A DNA stretch of 64,000 nucleotides from contig NC_065544.1 in the NCBI RefSeq assembly GCF_932294415.1, positions 32,149,210 through 32,213,209 on the forward strand. The letters run 5' to 3'. A program made the translations under genes and the position numbers. Origin of the DNA: Quercus robur (Eukaryota > Streptophyta > Magnoliopsida > Fagales > Fagaceae). Below, piece by piece: positions 1 through 13,500 of the stretch; the stretch's first letter is position 1, and each line of letters opens with the position of its first letter. The notes beneath the pieces were generated by a model. It was not told the origin of the DNA, searched no databases, and saw only the letters and a program-made list of their open reading frames with translations.

Positions 1-485
1 AAATTTAGGACGTTAAGTAAGAAACGTCTATTTGGAAATACATACAAATTAAAAAGTATACGAAAATTGTTTAAATACTGAAAATATTTTTTTTATAAGA
101 TTTAAATACTGAAAATTGATATTTAAACAACAATAATAAATGGGTCCTTAGCTTTTAACAACTCAAAACATTAGTTTATTTATTTTAAGTTTTAACAACT
201 TACTTTATAATACATACTATAACAAAAGTTTTATATTAAACATTCAACACATTAAAATAATATAAACAACACAATAAAATAATATATCTAATATCAAAAC
301 CAACAACCACAACTATTAATATATTGTTACCCAAAAAAAAAAAAAAAACAACTATTAATATATTAAAATATTATTTTTTAACACTACATTAAAATATTAT
401 TTTTTTTAAGTTTAACCGCTTTGCTGCAGTCACAATTTTGGAGAATTGGTTGTTAAATTGATTTTTTTGTCAATTTAGCAACCTC
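1..485. other. AT-rich intergenic DNA
   Basis: Very AT-rich sequence with short A and T runs and no coding frame of interest. I see no gene, RNA or clear terminal repeat here. It ends at the target-site duplication of the LINE that follows. Confidence 0.6.
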
Positions 486-535
486 ACTGGGATGCTCTTT
501 TTTTTTTTTTTTTGGTAAACTGGATACTTCATTAA

Positions 536-3500
536 CTAAGAAACGGCAACAACATCAACAATAGCAGGGCAACGCTTGATACAAAAGTAGCCATAGAGGT
601 CCGAAAGAAAACAATACAGCAAAGAGGGGGGAGGGGAGTTGTAAAACAAAATATCAGCATCTTGTTGAGTGCCTAATCTAGCTAAACCATCAGCACATTG
701 ATTGGCCTCCTGATAGCAGTGAGTCACTTTGGCTTGAGGAAGAAGAGAAATCAGGCGCTTGCAATCATTCACAATAGCAGAATTAGCAACATTAGAGTTT
801 GCAGAACAGTTCATCAGATCAGCAACTACTCTAGCATCAAGCTCTACTTCTAAAGCATTAATACCCAAGTTTAGACACATAAGTAAGCCATCCCTAAGAG
901 CCCAAATTTTAGTCATAAAGCTAGTCGTTGTTCCTATATTTCTGGAGAAAGCTTGAACCCAATTTCCTGAGGCATCCCGTAAGATTCCTCCTCCCCCTGC
1001 AGCACCTGGATTGCCTAGGGAGGAACCATCAGTGTTAAGTTTGAACCACCCTTGACATGGTCTTTCCCACCGAATCCTTCGCTTAACCTTAACTTTATAC
1101 CTAGCATAGTTTTGAGCACAAAACACAAACTCTGAGACTCTTTGGATGACCTCTTTGTGTATAGTTTGGCAAAGGGGTTGGTTCTTGAAAAATACTCTGT
1201 TTCTGTGCTGCCAAATGGTCCAAATTCCGAATGCAAAGAGTGTACTCCAGGGAAGGGAGTTAGCTTGGAGTCTCCTTTGAGATTTCCAATTATCTTCTAG
1301 CCATCTTCGAAGATCCATGGAGAAAAAATCTGAGTTGAGTTTCCCATCACTAATGGACTGCCAACAATTAGAAGCTAAGTAGCAATCTCTTAACATATGG
1401 ATGATGGACTCCGGAGCTTGTAAGCATAAAGGGCAGGATGTCTCAATTTGCATCCCTCTAGAAGCGAGGCACTCTCGAGTTGCTAAACTCTCATGGAAGC
1501 ACATCCAAATGAAGGATTGGACCCTAGGAAGAGTATTGATTTTCCATATCCATTTTCCATTAAAGGTACTCACATAGTTATCAAGCTGGTCCGCTAGCAA
1601 GTAGGCACTATTGAGATTGAAATTGCCATTGGATGAGGCAGCCCAGATAAGGCGGTCCTCCTCGTTAGCAACCTAGGATCTAGGCATCGCTTGGATTTCC
1701 TTTTGGATGCCAGTGGGAAGAACCATAGAAATTTTTCTCCACTCCCACCCGTTAGCCGAGGCAACGTCTCTAATATTCAGATCATCCTCACCCCTCATTA
1801 ACGGGCCATTCATGATTCCTCTAAGGGGTCCTTTTGAAGTCCAGGAATCATACCAAAATTTGAGATTACTGTCACGCCCAAGACTCCACCGTGTACCCTT
1901 TGTGAAGATGTCCATGCCTGCTTTCATTGCTTTCCAGGTCCTAGAACTAGGAAGAGCATTTACACTTCTAGAATTAATTCTTCTGGGCGACATGTATTTC
2001 TTTCTAAGGACTTGAGTCCACAGAACTTCCTTCTCTGCATTGAACCTCCAGTTAAGCTTGGCCAGGTAAGCTAAGTTTCTACCCTTGGCTGTTTGAATGC
2101 CAAGACCACCTTCCTCAACGGGTCGAGTCACTTTCTTCCACCCCACCCAATGAATTTTCCTCTTTGAATCTGAAGATCCCCATAGAAAGTTCCTATTCAT
2201 TCTATCCAAATTATCCAAGATTCTTGTCGAAAGGAGGTAAGATTGCATAATGTATGATGGAATAGTACTAGTGGCTGCCTGTATAAGTACTTTCCTCCCA
2301 GCCAAGGAAAGTAAGGTAGCTTTCCAACCTGCAAGTCTTTGTTTAACCCGATTCAACACAAAATTCAAATCTTGGTTAGACGACCTAGCATGCCTAATAG
2401 GAAAGCCCAAATAAGAACCCAGATTAGGGGTAGAATGGAATCCAAGGATATCACATAATTCAGCTCTTCTATCTCTATCAACATTCGAAGAGAAATAAAC
2501 TTTGGATTTGAGGGGATTGATTTTTTGGCCCGACCTCTTGTAGAATTCCTCAATGACTTCTTTCACACAGCAGCAATTAGAAAGGTTTGCCTTAGCAAAC
2601 AGCAGGAGATCGTCTGCAAAACATAAATGGGAGAAGGCAGGCCCACTAGCAGAGGCTTTAATCAGTTTCCAGGTGCCCTTAGTACATTTATCCTCGATGA
2701 TTCTGCCTAAAACTTCCATGCAAAGGATAAAAAGGTAAGGGGAAAGGGGGTCCCTTTGCCGGATACCTCTTGATGGAAGGAAAGGATCAAGGATGCCTCT
2801 ATTAAAGAGAATAGATGTAGAAGTTGATGACACACAACTCATGATGATTTGGATAAGATCCGGAGGAAAATTTGCTGCATGCAAGACTTCCCTTATGAAT
2901 GACCACTCCAACCTATCATAAGCTTTTTCCAGGTCGATCTTGATGACCATATAACCAATGTTTCCTTTCTTCCTACTGGCTATATGAATGATCTCTTGAG
3001 CAATTATGGCGTTGTCCACCCCTTTCCTTCCAGGAACAAAGGCAGCTTGATAAGGAGAAACTAACTTATCCAGATGAGGTCTGATTCTAGCAATTATTAT
3101 TTTAGTTATGATCTTATAGACCGAGTTGCAAAGACTAATAGGTTGGAAATTCCCAATAGTCTCAGGCCCCTTAATTTTTGGGATTAGGGTAATAAGAGTT
3201 TTGTTGAGATCTGTCGGGATTTGCTTAACTTGGAATACTCTTTTAATCTCATCAACCACTGAATTCCCAACCACTAGCCAGAATCTTTGGAAGAAAGCAG
3301 CATGGAGACCATCAGGATCGGGGGATTTAAAAGGTTTCAGGGACTAGAGAGCCTGCTTGATTTCATCATCCTGAATCGGAAGGTTAAGGATCTGAGCTTC
3401 CTCGTTAGACAATAAGGGAAGACCTAGATCACTCACCGGAATAAGTTTGGGAGATGAGGTAAGTTCTGAGGTGTAAAGCTTACAAAAGCTACTACGAACA

Positions 3501-4739
3501 AAGTCCTTAACAGTAGCCAAGTCGTTAATCCATTCTCCTTGACCATTTTTTAAGTTGAGAATCATGTTATGCTTCCTTCTAACAAGAGTAGTCATATGAT
3601 AGAAGGTTGTATTGCGATCGCCTTGAATCATCCAATTTAACCTCGATTTCAGAGACCATAACTCCTTTTGATTAAGAACCAAAGCTAGTTCAGATTGGAG
3701 ATCCTTTTCCAAGGCAATAAGAGAAGCAGAAGGTCTGTCTGCCATGGCTTTTTGAATACCATTTAATCTAGCCATGATTCTTTTCTTCTTGGCAAAAATG
3801 TTTCCAAAATGCACTCAATCCCAGTAAGAAGCATCTCTTGAGAATTTGGAAATGGAACTGTACAGATATTCTGACCCGACCAGGCTTTTCTAACCACCTC
3901 AAGAAAAGAATCGTCAGACAACCAAAAACTCTGGAAGTGGAAAGGCCTGTTGAGACCAAGCACAGTTTGAGGTTGCAGCTCTAACAAGACTAGACAGTGA
4001 TCAGAGGAGCATCTTGTGAGGTGGGTAACTTGAACTTCAGGATACATTACACACTAGGTAGGATTGGTGAAAAACCTATCCAACCTTTCTTGGATCAAAG
4101 AAGTGATGTCATTCTTATTAGTCCAAGTAAATCTGGGACTTGGAATCCAAGATCAGCCATATTGCAATCATCCAAGCATTCCTTGAACAATAAGGCTTTA
4201 GAGGGAATAATAGGCCTGCCACCAAACTTGTCATCGCTAGACAGCATGTCATTAAAGTCACCACCAATAATCCACGGTAAATTATGAGTTTGGGCAACAT
4301 TGGATAGATTATTCCATAAAAGGCATCTCTCCCTAAACCTAGGGCTAGCATAAATAGCAGAAAAAAGCCAACTTAAGTTTGAGGAAATTACCTTGACAAT
4401 GACGTGAATCTCCTGCTCAATACATGTAAGGTTAGACACTTCCACTTGGTCAGCATTCCACAACAACCACAAGCCTCCAGCATAACCAATCATATCTATG
4501 TGAATAGCTCCTTGAAAATGCAGCCTATCTGTAATCTCCTTGGCTCTGTCTCCACCTATATGGGTCTCCATAATCACCAAAATGGCTGGATCATACTTAG
4601 TAATCAATTCTCTGATATCAGATTGAAAGGAAGGCTTTAAAGCCCCCCTACAGTTCCAAATTATGATATTCATCATAATGGAGTAGAGGAAAGAGAAGGA
4701 ATCATCAACTAGAGGGAGGTAAGGAGCCTCCTCTCTCAA
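536..4739 (-). pseudogene. LINE ORF2: endonuclease, reverse transcriptase and RNase H (broken)
   Basis: Reading leftward, an apurinic-type endonuclease begins near 4676 with WNCRG and carries METHIGG and GDFND, then SDH near 3980. The reverse transcriptase (about 3274-1676) has the catalytic FADD at about 2625. A zf-RVT cysteine/histidine region (PRVQSFIWM ... CPLCLQ) follows at about 1530-1400, then an RNase H at about 1060-620 with TDGS. Breaks: a frameshift near 4130, in-frame TAG stops at 4054-4056, 3344-3346 and 1673-1675, and another frame change near 3800. The RNase H also has TKIWA where the family normally has a glutamate (AE-W-A), so one of its four metal-binding acids is missing. 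The order of domains is clear despite the breaks. No function remains. Confidence 0.92.
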
Positions 4740-4815
4740 ATTCCATCTTGTCTAGCGCATCATCTCCCTAGAGAGCCCTCTCCCTAACATCAGTTGAATG
4801 AACTTCAACATACTC

Positions 4816-6325
4816 CTATTCCCCATCACTTATATCAAGATCGGAAGATGCTCTAGTCTCCTCCTCTCCCTCAGTGAGAGTCTTGGACTGAATTCGCATA
4901 AGCTTGGAGTTGGAGATAGCACTTGCATAATCTTCCACACTACCGCCTAGATCCTTCCTCTGACTTGAAGCTCCGACTTGAAGATCCACCAAAATTGCTC
5001 CATCATGAGAGTCAAGCTTGTTCAAATTACTTCGAAAATAATCTCTAGCATCTCTACTATTTTCCCTTTGGCTGTGATTGCCCACTTCTTTGACGGAGGA
5101 ACTCGAGAATTGGAACTCACCATTGCTTCCATATGTAGGCACTGAAGCGAGAGGCTTAGTATTGAATACAGGGGTAGGCGTGACTTGAATGGGAACGACA
5201 AAATGACTTAAACTAGTGTTGGCCTTAGTAAACACCTTTACCAGCTTTACCCTTAGTGGCACATGGGGTCTTAATAGCGTTTGGGCTAGCTATAAGGTTC
5301 TTGGCTGGGCTGTTGCTAACACTTCCCAACTTAATGGGCTCCTCAGGCCCAACCTTAGGCTCACCCACTTTCCTTTTACCTTCTTTTGGTGTATGCATAA
5401 CTGTTGGATCAATTTGTGGTGGAGCCCCTTGCGCCTGGAATTTGGCAGTATTAAAACTTGCTCTTGGAGATGTACCGCCACTGACTCTCTTGTTGTTTCT
5501 TGCTCCATGCTTTTTTCGTGTCACAACCATCTAAGGGCCATACACATCCTCATCTGGGTGCTTAGAGTGAATATTATCTTCAGTGCCAGGAGCGTGACTA
5601 TCACCTGGATTTCTGTCGTGACCAATTCCACTATCTCTGTGGGACCCATTATCCATATCTGATGTGACAGCCATCGGCGGCTTAACCGTATACTGGCATT
5701 GATCTTGGCGGTGGCCCACTTGGCCACAGGAGAAGCAAAGTTTGCTAATACCTTCATAGACAACGGTCTGATGCAATTTCCCAATCAAAATAGTGTTTAT
5801 TAGAGGCTTTGTAGTGTCCACCTGCACACAGAGCCTCGCAAATCGGCCTCTCGATTCGGTGGCTGTGTGAGTGTCAATGCGAAGAACAGAGCCAATAGCT
5901 TTGCCGATTACCTGTAAGGCTTCAGCATCATAATATTCAATCGGGAGTTTGGGAAGTCTAACCCAAACTGCTACTGAAGCAATGTTTGCAGAATCAGGAT
6001 CAAAATTTGGCTCCCACGGTCTAATGGAGAGAAAGTGTTCTTTAATAAACCATGGACCTTTCTTAAGAACCAGATCATGATCTTCCTTGAGAGAGAACCT
6101 CATTAAGAAGAAATCACACCCCAAATCAACACAGTCCATTCTGCCTGCCTGCTTCCATAAGGCCATGAGTTTTGAGTGCAAATAATTGAATCCCACTGTC
6201 CTGCCGAAGACTTTAAAAATGAGAGCACCGAACCAGGGAGCTCTGATATGATTCTTGAACTCCTTTGAAAGTTTAACAGTTGCAAAACCCTCTTTGAGGT
6301 TTTCAACTTCAGAATCCGATTCCAT
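4816..6325 (-). pseudogene. LINE ORF1: DUF4283-like RNA-binding protein with CCHC knuckle (broken)
   Basis: The start codon at 6325 opens a 264-residue frame. Its first part resembles the DUF4283 domain of plant L1 ORF1 proteins (FGALIFKVFG, ALWKQAG, WVRLPKLPIEYYD). A CCHC zinc knuckle, CFSCGQVGHRQDQC, follows at about residues 203-216. ORF1 proteins of this family bind the element RNA and form the RNP with ORF2. An in-frame TAG at 5531-5533 interrupts the frame, which then continues as MVVTRKK to about 5225. A frameshift near 5230-5260 moves the tail into another frame, ending at 4816. The tail is low-complexity and rich in Ser, Lys and Glu. Confidence 0.88.
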
Positions 6326-6719
6326 TTCATCATCGAGGTGGTTAGAAAAATCAAAAGCCTGAACGTAAGCTCCTGGGATTTCACCGATGAGTTTATCCTT
6401 GAAAGACAGTTTGGGACCTTTAAGACTAGAGGGGGAGGAAAACCCCGAATCTATAGTGCTGTAGTATGTATATGGATTAGAAGGGTGGACTCCTTGACTT
6501 TTTTAGTGCTTCGGTGAAGTTCAGCTTCCTCTTCACGGGAAAGCTTTTGGGTGCTCCTTAGAGACATCCTGGTTGGAGACAATGAAAGGTTGAACTAAAG
6601 AGGCACTAGTTGAAGGAGATAAAATGTTGAACTAAAGAGTCAATAGTTAAAGAGGCCCCTTGCTGAATCCTAAGAGTTTAGGAAGAACTTAAAATCTCTC
6701 CCCATACTGGGATGCTCTT

Positions 6720-6800
6720 AGTCACACCATCACCACACGATTAATAGTTAAGAGACTTTTCTATCTTTTCACTCAAAAAAAAAAAAGTTAGAGACTTCTT

Positions 6801-6833
<33 letters not shown>

Positions 6834-8822
6834 AGAAATGTTAGTTAGATAGAGACTTAGAGTATCGGTGCAAAAATTTTAGTCTATTTTAGTATAAGAA
6901 TTTATATATTTTTTTTATATACAATTTTTTATTAAAAAAAAAAAAAAAAACACTACACATCAACTATCTATTTTATATTATATTTTATTGAAATACAAAT
7001 TTTTCTTGATTTTTTAAATACCTAATTCTTCACACACAGTCACCACTATCATTTCTTCCTTTATTCTCATATATGTAAATAAAAAATAAAAAACGAAATA
7101 CAAATGAATGGTGTCAGACTGCCTATATAAATTTATACGGATAATGTAAAATGAATACAAACAAAAGAATCATATTTTCTATATAAAAAAAATGAATAAT
7201 AGTTTTTTTTTTTTTAATTTTATTAGGAGAGACTTTAACAGTGAATGTTGAAAACATTTGGATGTGTGAATTGAGCTAAGAATTATAATAAACACCAACA
7301 ATTGGAAATTTACTTCCAAAATTATCCTCAATTGAATTTTATTTTAAACACAAAGAATAGTAATAATTTATTTAGTTTGACATATATCATATATTTTAAT
7401 CATAAAGTTTTCCTTTTATTTTAGTCTACGCAATAAAAAATTAAAAAAAAAATCATATCAATCATATTTTAACATGACAAAATTTAATTCATCTTATTAT
7501 CACAAAAAAAAAAAAAATCAATTCACTTTATTCATAATGAAGTTAAAGAATTTAGTCCTGAAGTTGCCATAAGAACTTCAAAGAATCCTAATATAGATGG
7601 TCCCCCCCCCCCCCCCCCCCCGCCCAAAAAAAAATTATATCTTGTTTAAAATTAATGACCATAAAATTAATCCTCAAAAAAATAAAAAAAAAGATTACCT
7701 TATAAATTGTACATGTATTTTTCCTTTCAAAAAAAAAAGACAATAGATTATTCCCTCCAGTATTTGAGAATGGTGAAATTATTCAAAAGGTGCGCTTCCT
7801 TCAACTTGTTATGTGAAGTTGTGAACTATCTAAGAGCCCGTTTATTTGCTCCTTTTTTTTATAACTGCCTATGTTTTAACTTTTGTTCCATACATAGAGA
7901 CTAAATAAAAATAAAAATAAAAATAAAATAAATAAAGGAGAGAAAGTAAAAAAAAAAAAATTGGCAGCCAAAGAAATTTTTATTTTTAATCAATTCTAAA
8001 TCTAGCTTTTGGTTATGAAATTTTATACTTGAATTTATTTAATTTTTTTCAAAGTAATTTTGTATTTCTATTGTGAATTGTAACCTCCATACTCCAAACT
8101 AGAATTTATCTTAAAACTCATATTTAAATTTTAATTAAACTAGATAAAATCTTTTCACTGTGTTCTCTTTTAAAAATAACTGAAATTTTTTAAAATTACT
8201 TTAATTATGTAATGTATTATAAACCCGGTTTAAAACACTATTATTATTTTTGTGTGTATTCTAATAAGTATTATTGTTTATTCAAAATAATAATAATTTG
8301 AAAAATATTTTTTTGTCACTTTTTTGTGTTGTATTTAAAATTTTAAAAATCAATTTATAAGATTTATGTAGTAAAATTTATAATATTACTTAAAATAATT
8401 CATACTAAGTTAATGATTAACCATTATAAGCTTCTAACTTGCATAAGCATAAAAATCATTTTTCCGGTCCTTGTAATTTTACCTAATCAAGGTCTTAAAA
8501 CTTTCATTGCAAGTACAATTCTCATCAATTTATAAAAATTTTGTAATAAAATTTAGAGGTACAATTATATAATAAAATTGATACTAATTCATAGAATCAC
8601 TTTTTTTTTTTTTTTTTGGGAATTCATATAATCATTTTAATTTGTAAAAATTTTGTAATAAAATTTAAAGGTACAGTTATGTAATAAAATATATATATAT
8701 AATTTATAGTAATTCATAGTATCATTCAATTATTAATTGAAAAATAAATATAGCTATAAATTTTATTTTACTGCAAATTTACCTCCAACTTCCAAACCTT
8801 CCATCTTCCCGCTCGGTCAAGA
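6720..8822. other. AT-rich intergenic DNA upstream of ERV1
   Basis: About 2.1 kb of AT-rich sequence with many A and T runs and a C run at about 7603-7621 that abuts an A run. Nothing coding was found; the 65-codon frame at 7707 has no family features. The last 150 bases must hold the ERV1 promoter. A TATATATATA stretch at about 8690-8700, some 120 bases before the ATG, is a candidate TATA box, but in such AT-rich sequence that is weak evidence. Confidence 0.5.
8531..8730. repeat. Direct repeat upstream of ERV1
   Basis: A block starting AAAATTTTGTAATAAAATTT at about 8537 recurs at about 8647, and both are followed by a similar GGTACA-TTAT and AATTCATAG stretch. The copies are about 75 bases each, separated by a T run. 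This looks like a local duplication just before the ERV1 start. Its role, if any, is unknown. Confidence 0.6.
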
Positions 8823-10509
8823 ATGTCCGAGAATCCATTGCAGGCTCTCTTCCAAACCTTTGAGAAAATCTCAAACTCCGTCCAAACCCATCTCTCCAAT
8901 CTCATAGGCCAACCTCACCACCCATCACCCACTACCATAAACCCTCTCGTGTCTTTATCTTCCCCTTCCAAATCCAAAGTAAACCCATCAAACACTGACT
9001 CTGCTGCCTCTCTCCAACCCAAACACATTCTCGACAAGGTACCCATTTGTTTTCGTCTCCTCTACACTAACTTATACGCTTTGTGTTTGAATTTTATTCG
9101 AAACTTTGGTGCTTATGGTTTAATTATTTGTTTTTTTTCTGAACCATGGAGTTGAAGCTCAGTAACTGTTTGACGAAAGTCTGAGCTGAATATTTCATTG
9201 TGATTTTTGTATCTTATTGCATGTGGGTCTTTATTTTATAATTGTTGTAGCCATTTGTTGTATGAATTGTGAGTGCATTGATATTTACTGGGTTTGCTTA
9301 GCCAATGTTATCAATTACTTTAGACTTTTCAGCTGGGGATGTGGTTAGTGGGGAATATATGTATCCATTACATGCTACTATGCCAGTCTGTTGCCAAATG
9401 TTGAATTGACCCATTTAAATTGCAGGGAAGAGTTTCTTTTGGACTGATCGTTTCATCATTCTAACAGATCCTAATTGAATGGGTGAGAACATAGGATTTT
9501 TCATGGAGGGTTTTAAGTACTTCTGAAGTAACCATGTGTATAGAGGGTGATCCAGTGAGATCCATACTCTCCACTCATCAGTAGTATAGTAGTATGTGAG
9601 TTTCTATCCTGTTGGATAAATTTAAAAACGAAATACGGGTCTCTTCTTCGTAAGTTGCATTTCGACTGCATATTTTGTTGAGACTTTGGAATTTGGTTCT
9701 GTTGTGTTTGATGTGGATCATTGGACAAGAGAGGAAAAGGCAAATGTTTGACCTGGAGAAGACAAGGGACCGGCTCTTAGGTTATTTTGTTGTTACTTTT
9801 TTTGATTGGGCACATTCTTAGGGACTCAAGAAAAGAGATTCCATTCCTATGTGTATTGAGTCTCTATATCTTTGTACATGGTCTTTTGTATCTTTTGTAA
9901 TTCTTTAGGCTACTTCATGCCTTTTTTGTATGAAGTAGTCTCTTTTTGATAAAATTTTTATTACCTATCAAAAAATATATATTTCTTGGGATTTATATCA
10001 ACTTATTGAATTATAATTTATGTACCAATTGATTAACAAAAAAAATTTATGTACCAATTTATGTGATAAAACGGCATGATTGATTCAATTCTAAAACCTG
10101 TCTTTTTCAGGGAAAATCTGCTTCACCTGTAACTAAAGAAGATCTTGGAAGGGCCACATGGACTTTTCTTCACACCCTTGCTGCTCAGGTGTTCTCATTT
10201 CCATTGCTTGATGATTTTGCATCATCCCTTCCCCCTGGTTGGTTATGCACTTATGCTTCTTGAATTAACAACTCTAGAGGATATGTGTTTTTCATTTCTG
10301 AAAAAATTATTTATCTTTTGGGTTAATATGACCTGCTGGAAGAAAAATGAGTCTTCTTTTGGGTGAGAGAGACAATAGTCTATGTCAATTTATTACCTTA
10401 TTTATTCCTCCCCATAGATTTCTAAAAAGCATTTTCCCAAATGCATCTTGCTTTCATTCTGGGGAAACTTTCTCTGAATCTTTCATTCTTTATTGACCAA
10501 GATTACAAC

Positions 10510-10540
<31 letters not shown>

Positions 10541-13500
10541 AAAAAGAACGAGATTGTTACTCTTTGGGATCACCTCACAGGAAACCTCAACATCCCATGT
10601 TTGCCTAAAGATTTGTCTCTAATATACAAAAAGTAAAGCATATGTGGAAGTTCATAATGCTTATTTACACTTTCTCATGCAGCCACAACAACAAAACTGT
10701 CTTTCTGTTATTAATAAAGAGCTTTTGATCTTCTCAGTATCCGGATAATCCAACAAGGCAACAGAAGAAGGATGTAAAAGAATTAGTATGTTACTCTGGC
10801 CCTCTTTGTGTGATCTGTTCTGATATTTTCATTCATTTGTCAATTGGCTGTTTACATTGATAATTGAAAGCTGCTATAATTTCTCTTCAACCTATGCCAC
10901 TGTTTAGTTTACTGTTGATTTTCAATTATGTGGTTCATGATGGGAAGAAGCCTGGAAGAAACAATTTGCAGTGATTCTAGGTAATGATGTTTATTAGAAC
11001 TTAATGGACTTTCTTGAAGGATTTCAGGAAAGTAATGTTCATGCAGAATATTTATTTGAATGATAAAGGTATGCTGACATTCTAAGTGACATTAAACAGT
11101 TTGTCAAGTCATAGGTGTGGTTTAAGTTGGATATCAGCTGGTTTAACCTGAATTTCATAGTAGACATGAAAAAGACTGATCTAGGTTTTTCGAAACGCTA
11201 GATTAGCCAAATATGACTATGGTTCCAATGGAAGGAAGTATCTGGATAGAACTGTTCTTTGTGTAAAGCTCAATTTTGTTGTCTATAAACCTGGGAAGCA
11301 TGGGTGAGCCGATTTGGCCAGCACACCTGAGTCCGATTCGCACAGATGCACTGTGCGGCTGTGGACGCGGCTGCACGCATGTCCATGGACGATATATATA
11401 TATATATTTTTGGATTCGGTCTGAAACAAGACCTGAATTGGTCCGATATGGGTCAAAATTCTTGTTAAAAAAAAAAGTAAAATATTAGATCAAAACACAC
11501 TGTTTTGCCGGCAGACATTAAAGGAAAAACCCTAAAATCATCTCAATTCTCTTTATTATCTACTATTACTCTTAAATTAGTATATGTTTACCATTGTATG
11601 AAAAAAAAATGCTTAACAATATATGGAAAATAAAAATAAAAATATATTTAATAATTAATTAATAAACGTATCCCGTCGCACCGTGTCCTACTTTTTCAAA
11701 AATTGCCATGTCGTTGCACCGCACCAGCACCCAAACCCAAATCTGCATCCGTGCTTCCTAGCTATAAACTTATATACACCAAAAGGCAGGGCTGCAGCAT
11801 GAGCAGCTCTGAGGATATAAAGGGCAATCATTGACTCAACTTAACCCAATATCAGCCTTAGGTGGCTGACCCTGAGGCTAATCACCAATATTTTCTGCTT
11901 CTTTTGGTTTAAAAAGAATTCTCCATTTCTTATGGAAATTAATATGCTAAGATTGTTGTCCTTGACAGAGAAAACGTTCAATGCAGTGTGGACATTTTGG
12001 TTGTTTCGTCTGTATGCTATCTTTATTAATTCTGGAAAAAATAAAATAAAATAAAATTAATTGATCCTGTACTGGTACATTGTCTTTCCAGAAGAAACAT
12101 AGATGCCTACAGAAAATTAAGCAATATTTAAGGTCCTCAATAGGAGGCTGTAGATTAAGTGTGGCTTGAGTGAATGTGATTGATGACTGTGAACCGACTT
12201 CAGAAGAATTGTTTTACCTTTCATTTTGTTGATAAAGAAAAAAAAAATTCATACACCATATCTAAGAAGCTCATAATGTTACTCATTTTGGATTGAATCC
12301 ATGTAGTTCAAGTATCTGTTTCTAGTTTGGGTCAATTTAGGTTCCCGTAGGTGGTTGGTTAATTGTAAGTGGGTGAATATGGTAGGTCTCTTACAAAAGA
12401 GGAGGATGGCTCCAGTGATTGCCTGCACACCAACAGATACCACAGTGATCATGGTGGCCCCTTGTTGTCACTAGTAAGCACTCTAATGATTAAGTTAGAA
12501 TAATTGGACTTGGATTGTTGGTTAAAGTGTTTGCGGTGAGATTTCATATCTGTGTGAAATGGGGGATGGGGAATTTATAGTTTTATACATGTAATTCCCA
12601 CGTTTTCTGGTCAGATGCTCATCTTGTTGTTGTGCACTGAAATGTGTGCCCACGTGGGCTTTTGGAATTCCCGCCTGGGGGACAAGTCACAACCCATTTA
12701 ATGCTAGGCTGGATGGTTGGGGGTGCAAATAATGCGACCATGACCCTATCTCACTATCCAACCTGCCTTTTGAGGAGCATTTTTGGAGATCGGATTCCCT
12801 AATGGAGAGTGAGAGACTGGTTACTGGGTATGGTAATGCCACCTGTATCTGCACTTGGTATATTTATCCCCCTTTATCACTCTTCCATTCTTTCCTACTG
12901 TTTTAAATCTTTTGACCCCCCACAGTTCCGTTTATCTTTTATTTTTAAGGGTTATGAACCTAGAGGACTGTGCAGGATGTTTGTGGCATGTTGAAATGTG
13001 GTCTACTACTAAGATAATGGATGGGCCCACGAGTTGACATCCTAGTTAGTTAAGATAGTAAGAAGTTATGGCTTTTGGCCAAAATAGTTGGTATGGCTGA
13101 GCTGAAGTGAAGATAGTAGATAGACTGAGGTGATCACTATTCTGCATCAGAAAGTTTGGCGCATTAGTAGATACTGCACTGGAATTGTGATTGGCATACT
13201 AATGGAACCAGTAATCACATGTCTTTTAAAAATAAAAATAAAAAGTTTTTATTTTGTTATAAAAAAAAAAATTACATGTGTTTGACCCTAATTAGTCTAT
13301 TGAGAATTCATAACCGACTCCAAAGTTTTGGAACTAAGGCTTAGTTGTTGTTGTTGTTGTAATAGTAGTATAACATATCCATATGTTAAGGTTCCTAAAA
13401 GGGTGGCTTTTTTTATGTGGACAACAGCCCATGGTCAGATTCTAACTTTGGATAATTTTATGCTTCATGGTCGCCCTTTGACGAATCATTGTTATTTGTG

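Larger units (their letters stand above)
486..6719 (-). mobile_element. Full-length L1-type LINE with RNase H, minus strand
   Basis: A non-LTR retrotransposon of about 6.2 kb. The 14-bp direct repeat ACTGGGATGCTCTT lies at 486-499 and again at 6706-6719, a perfect target-site duplication. The element body is 500-6705. Its poly(A) tail appears as the T run at about 498-513, so the 3' end is on the left and transcription ran leftward. It encodes ORF1 (DUF4283-like domain plus CCHC knuckle) and ORF2 (endonuclease, reverse transcriptase, zf-RVT, RNase H), the usual order of plant L1 elements. A 5' leader of about 380 bases precedes ORF1. ORF1 and ORF2 both contain in-frame TAG stops and frameshifts, so it is a dead copy, although both ends are intact. 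Confidence 0.93.

Noticed and set aside
5216-5662. 148-codon plus-strand frame
   Set aside because: Antisense shadow of LINE ORF1, whose coding sense is fixed by the CCHC knuckle and the poly(A) side.
12809-13037. Two overlapping 60-codon frames in ERV1 intron 3
   Set aside because: Short, no family resemblance, no coding features, inside an intron.
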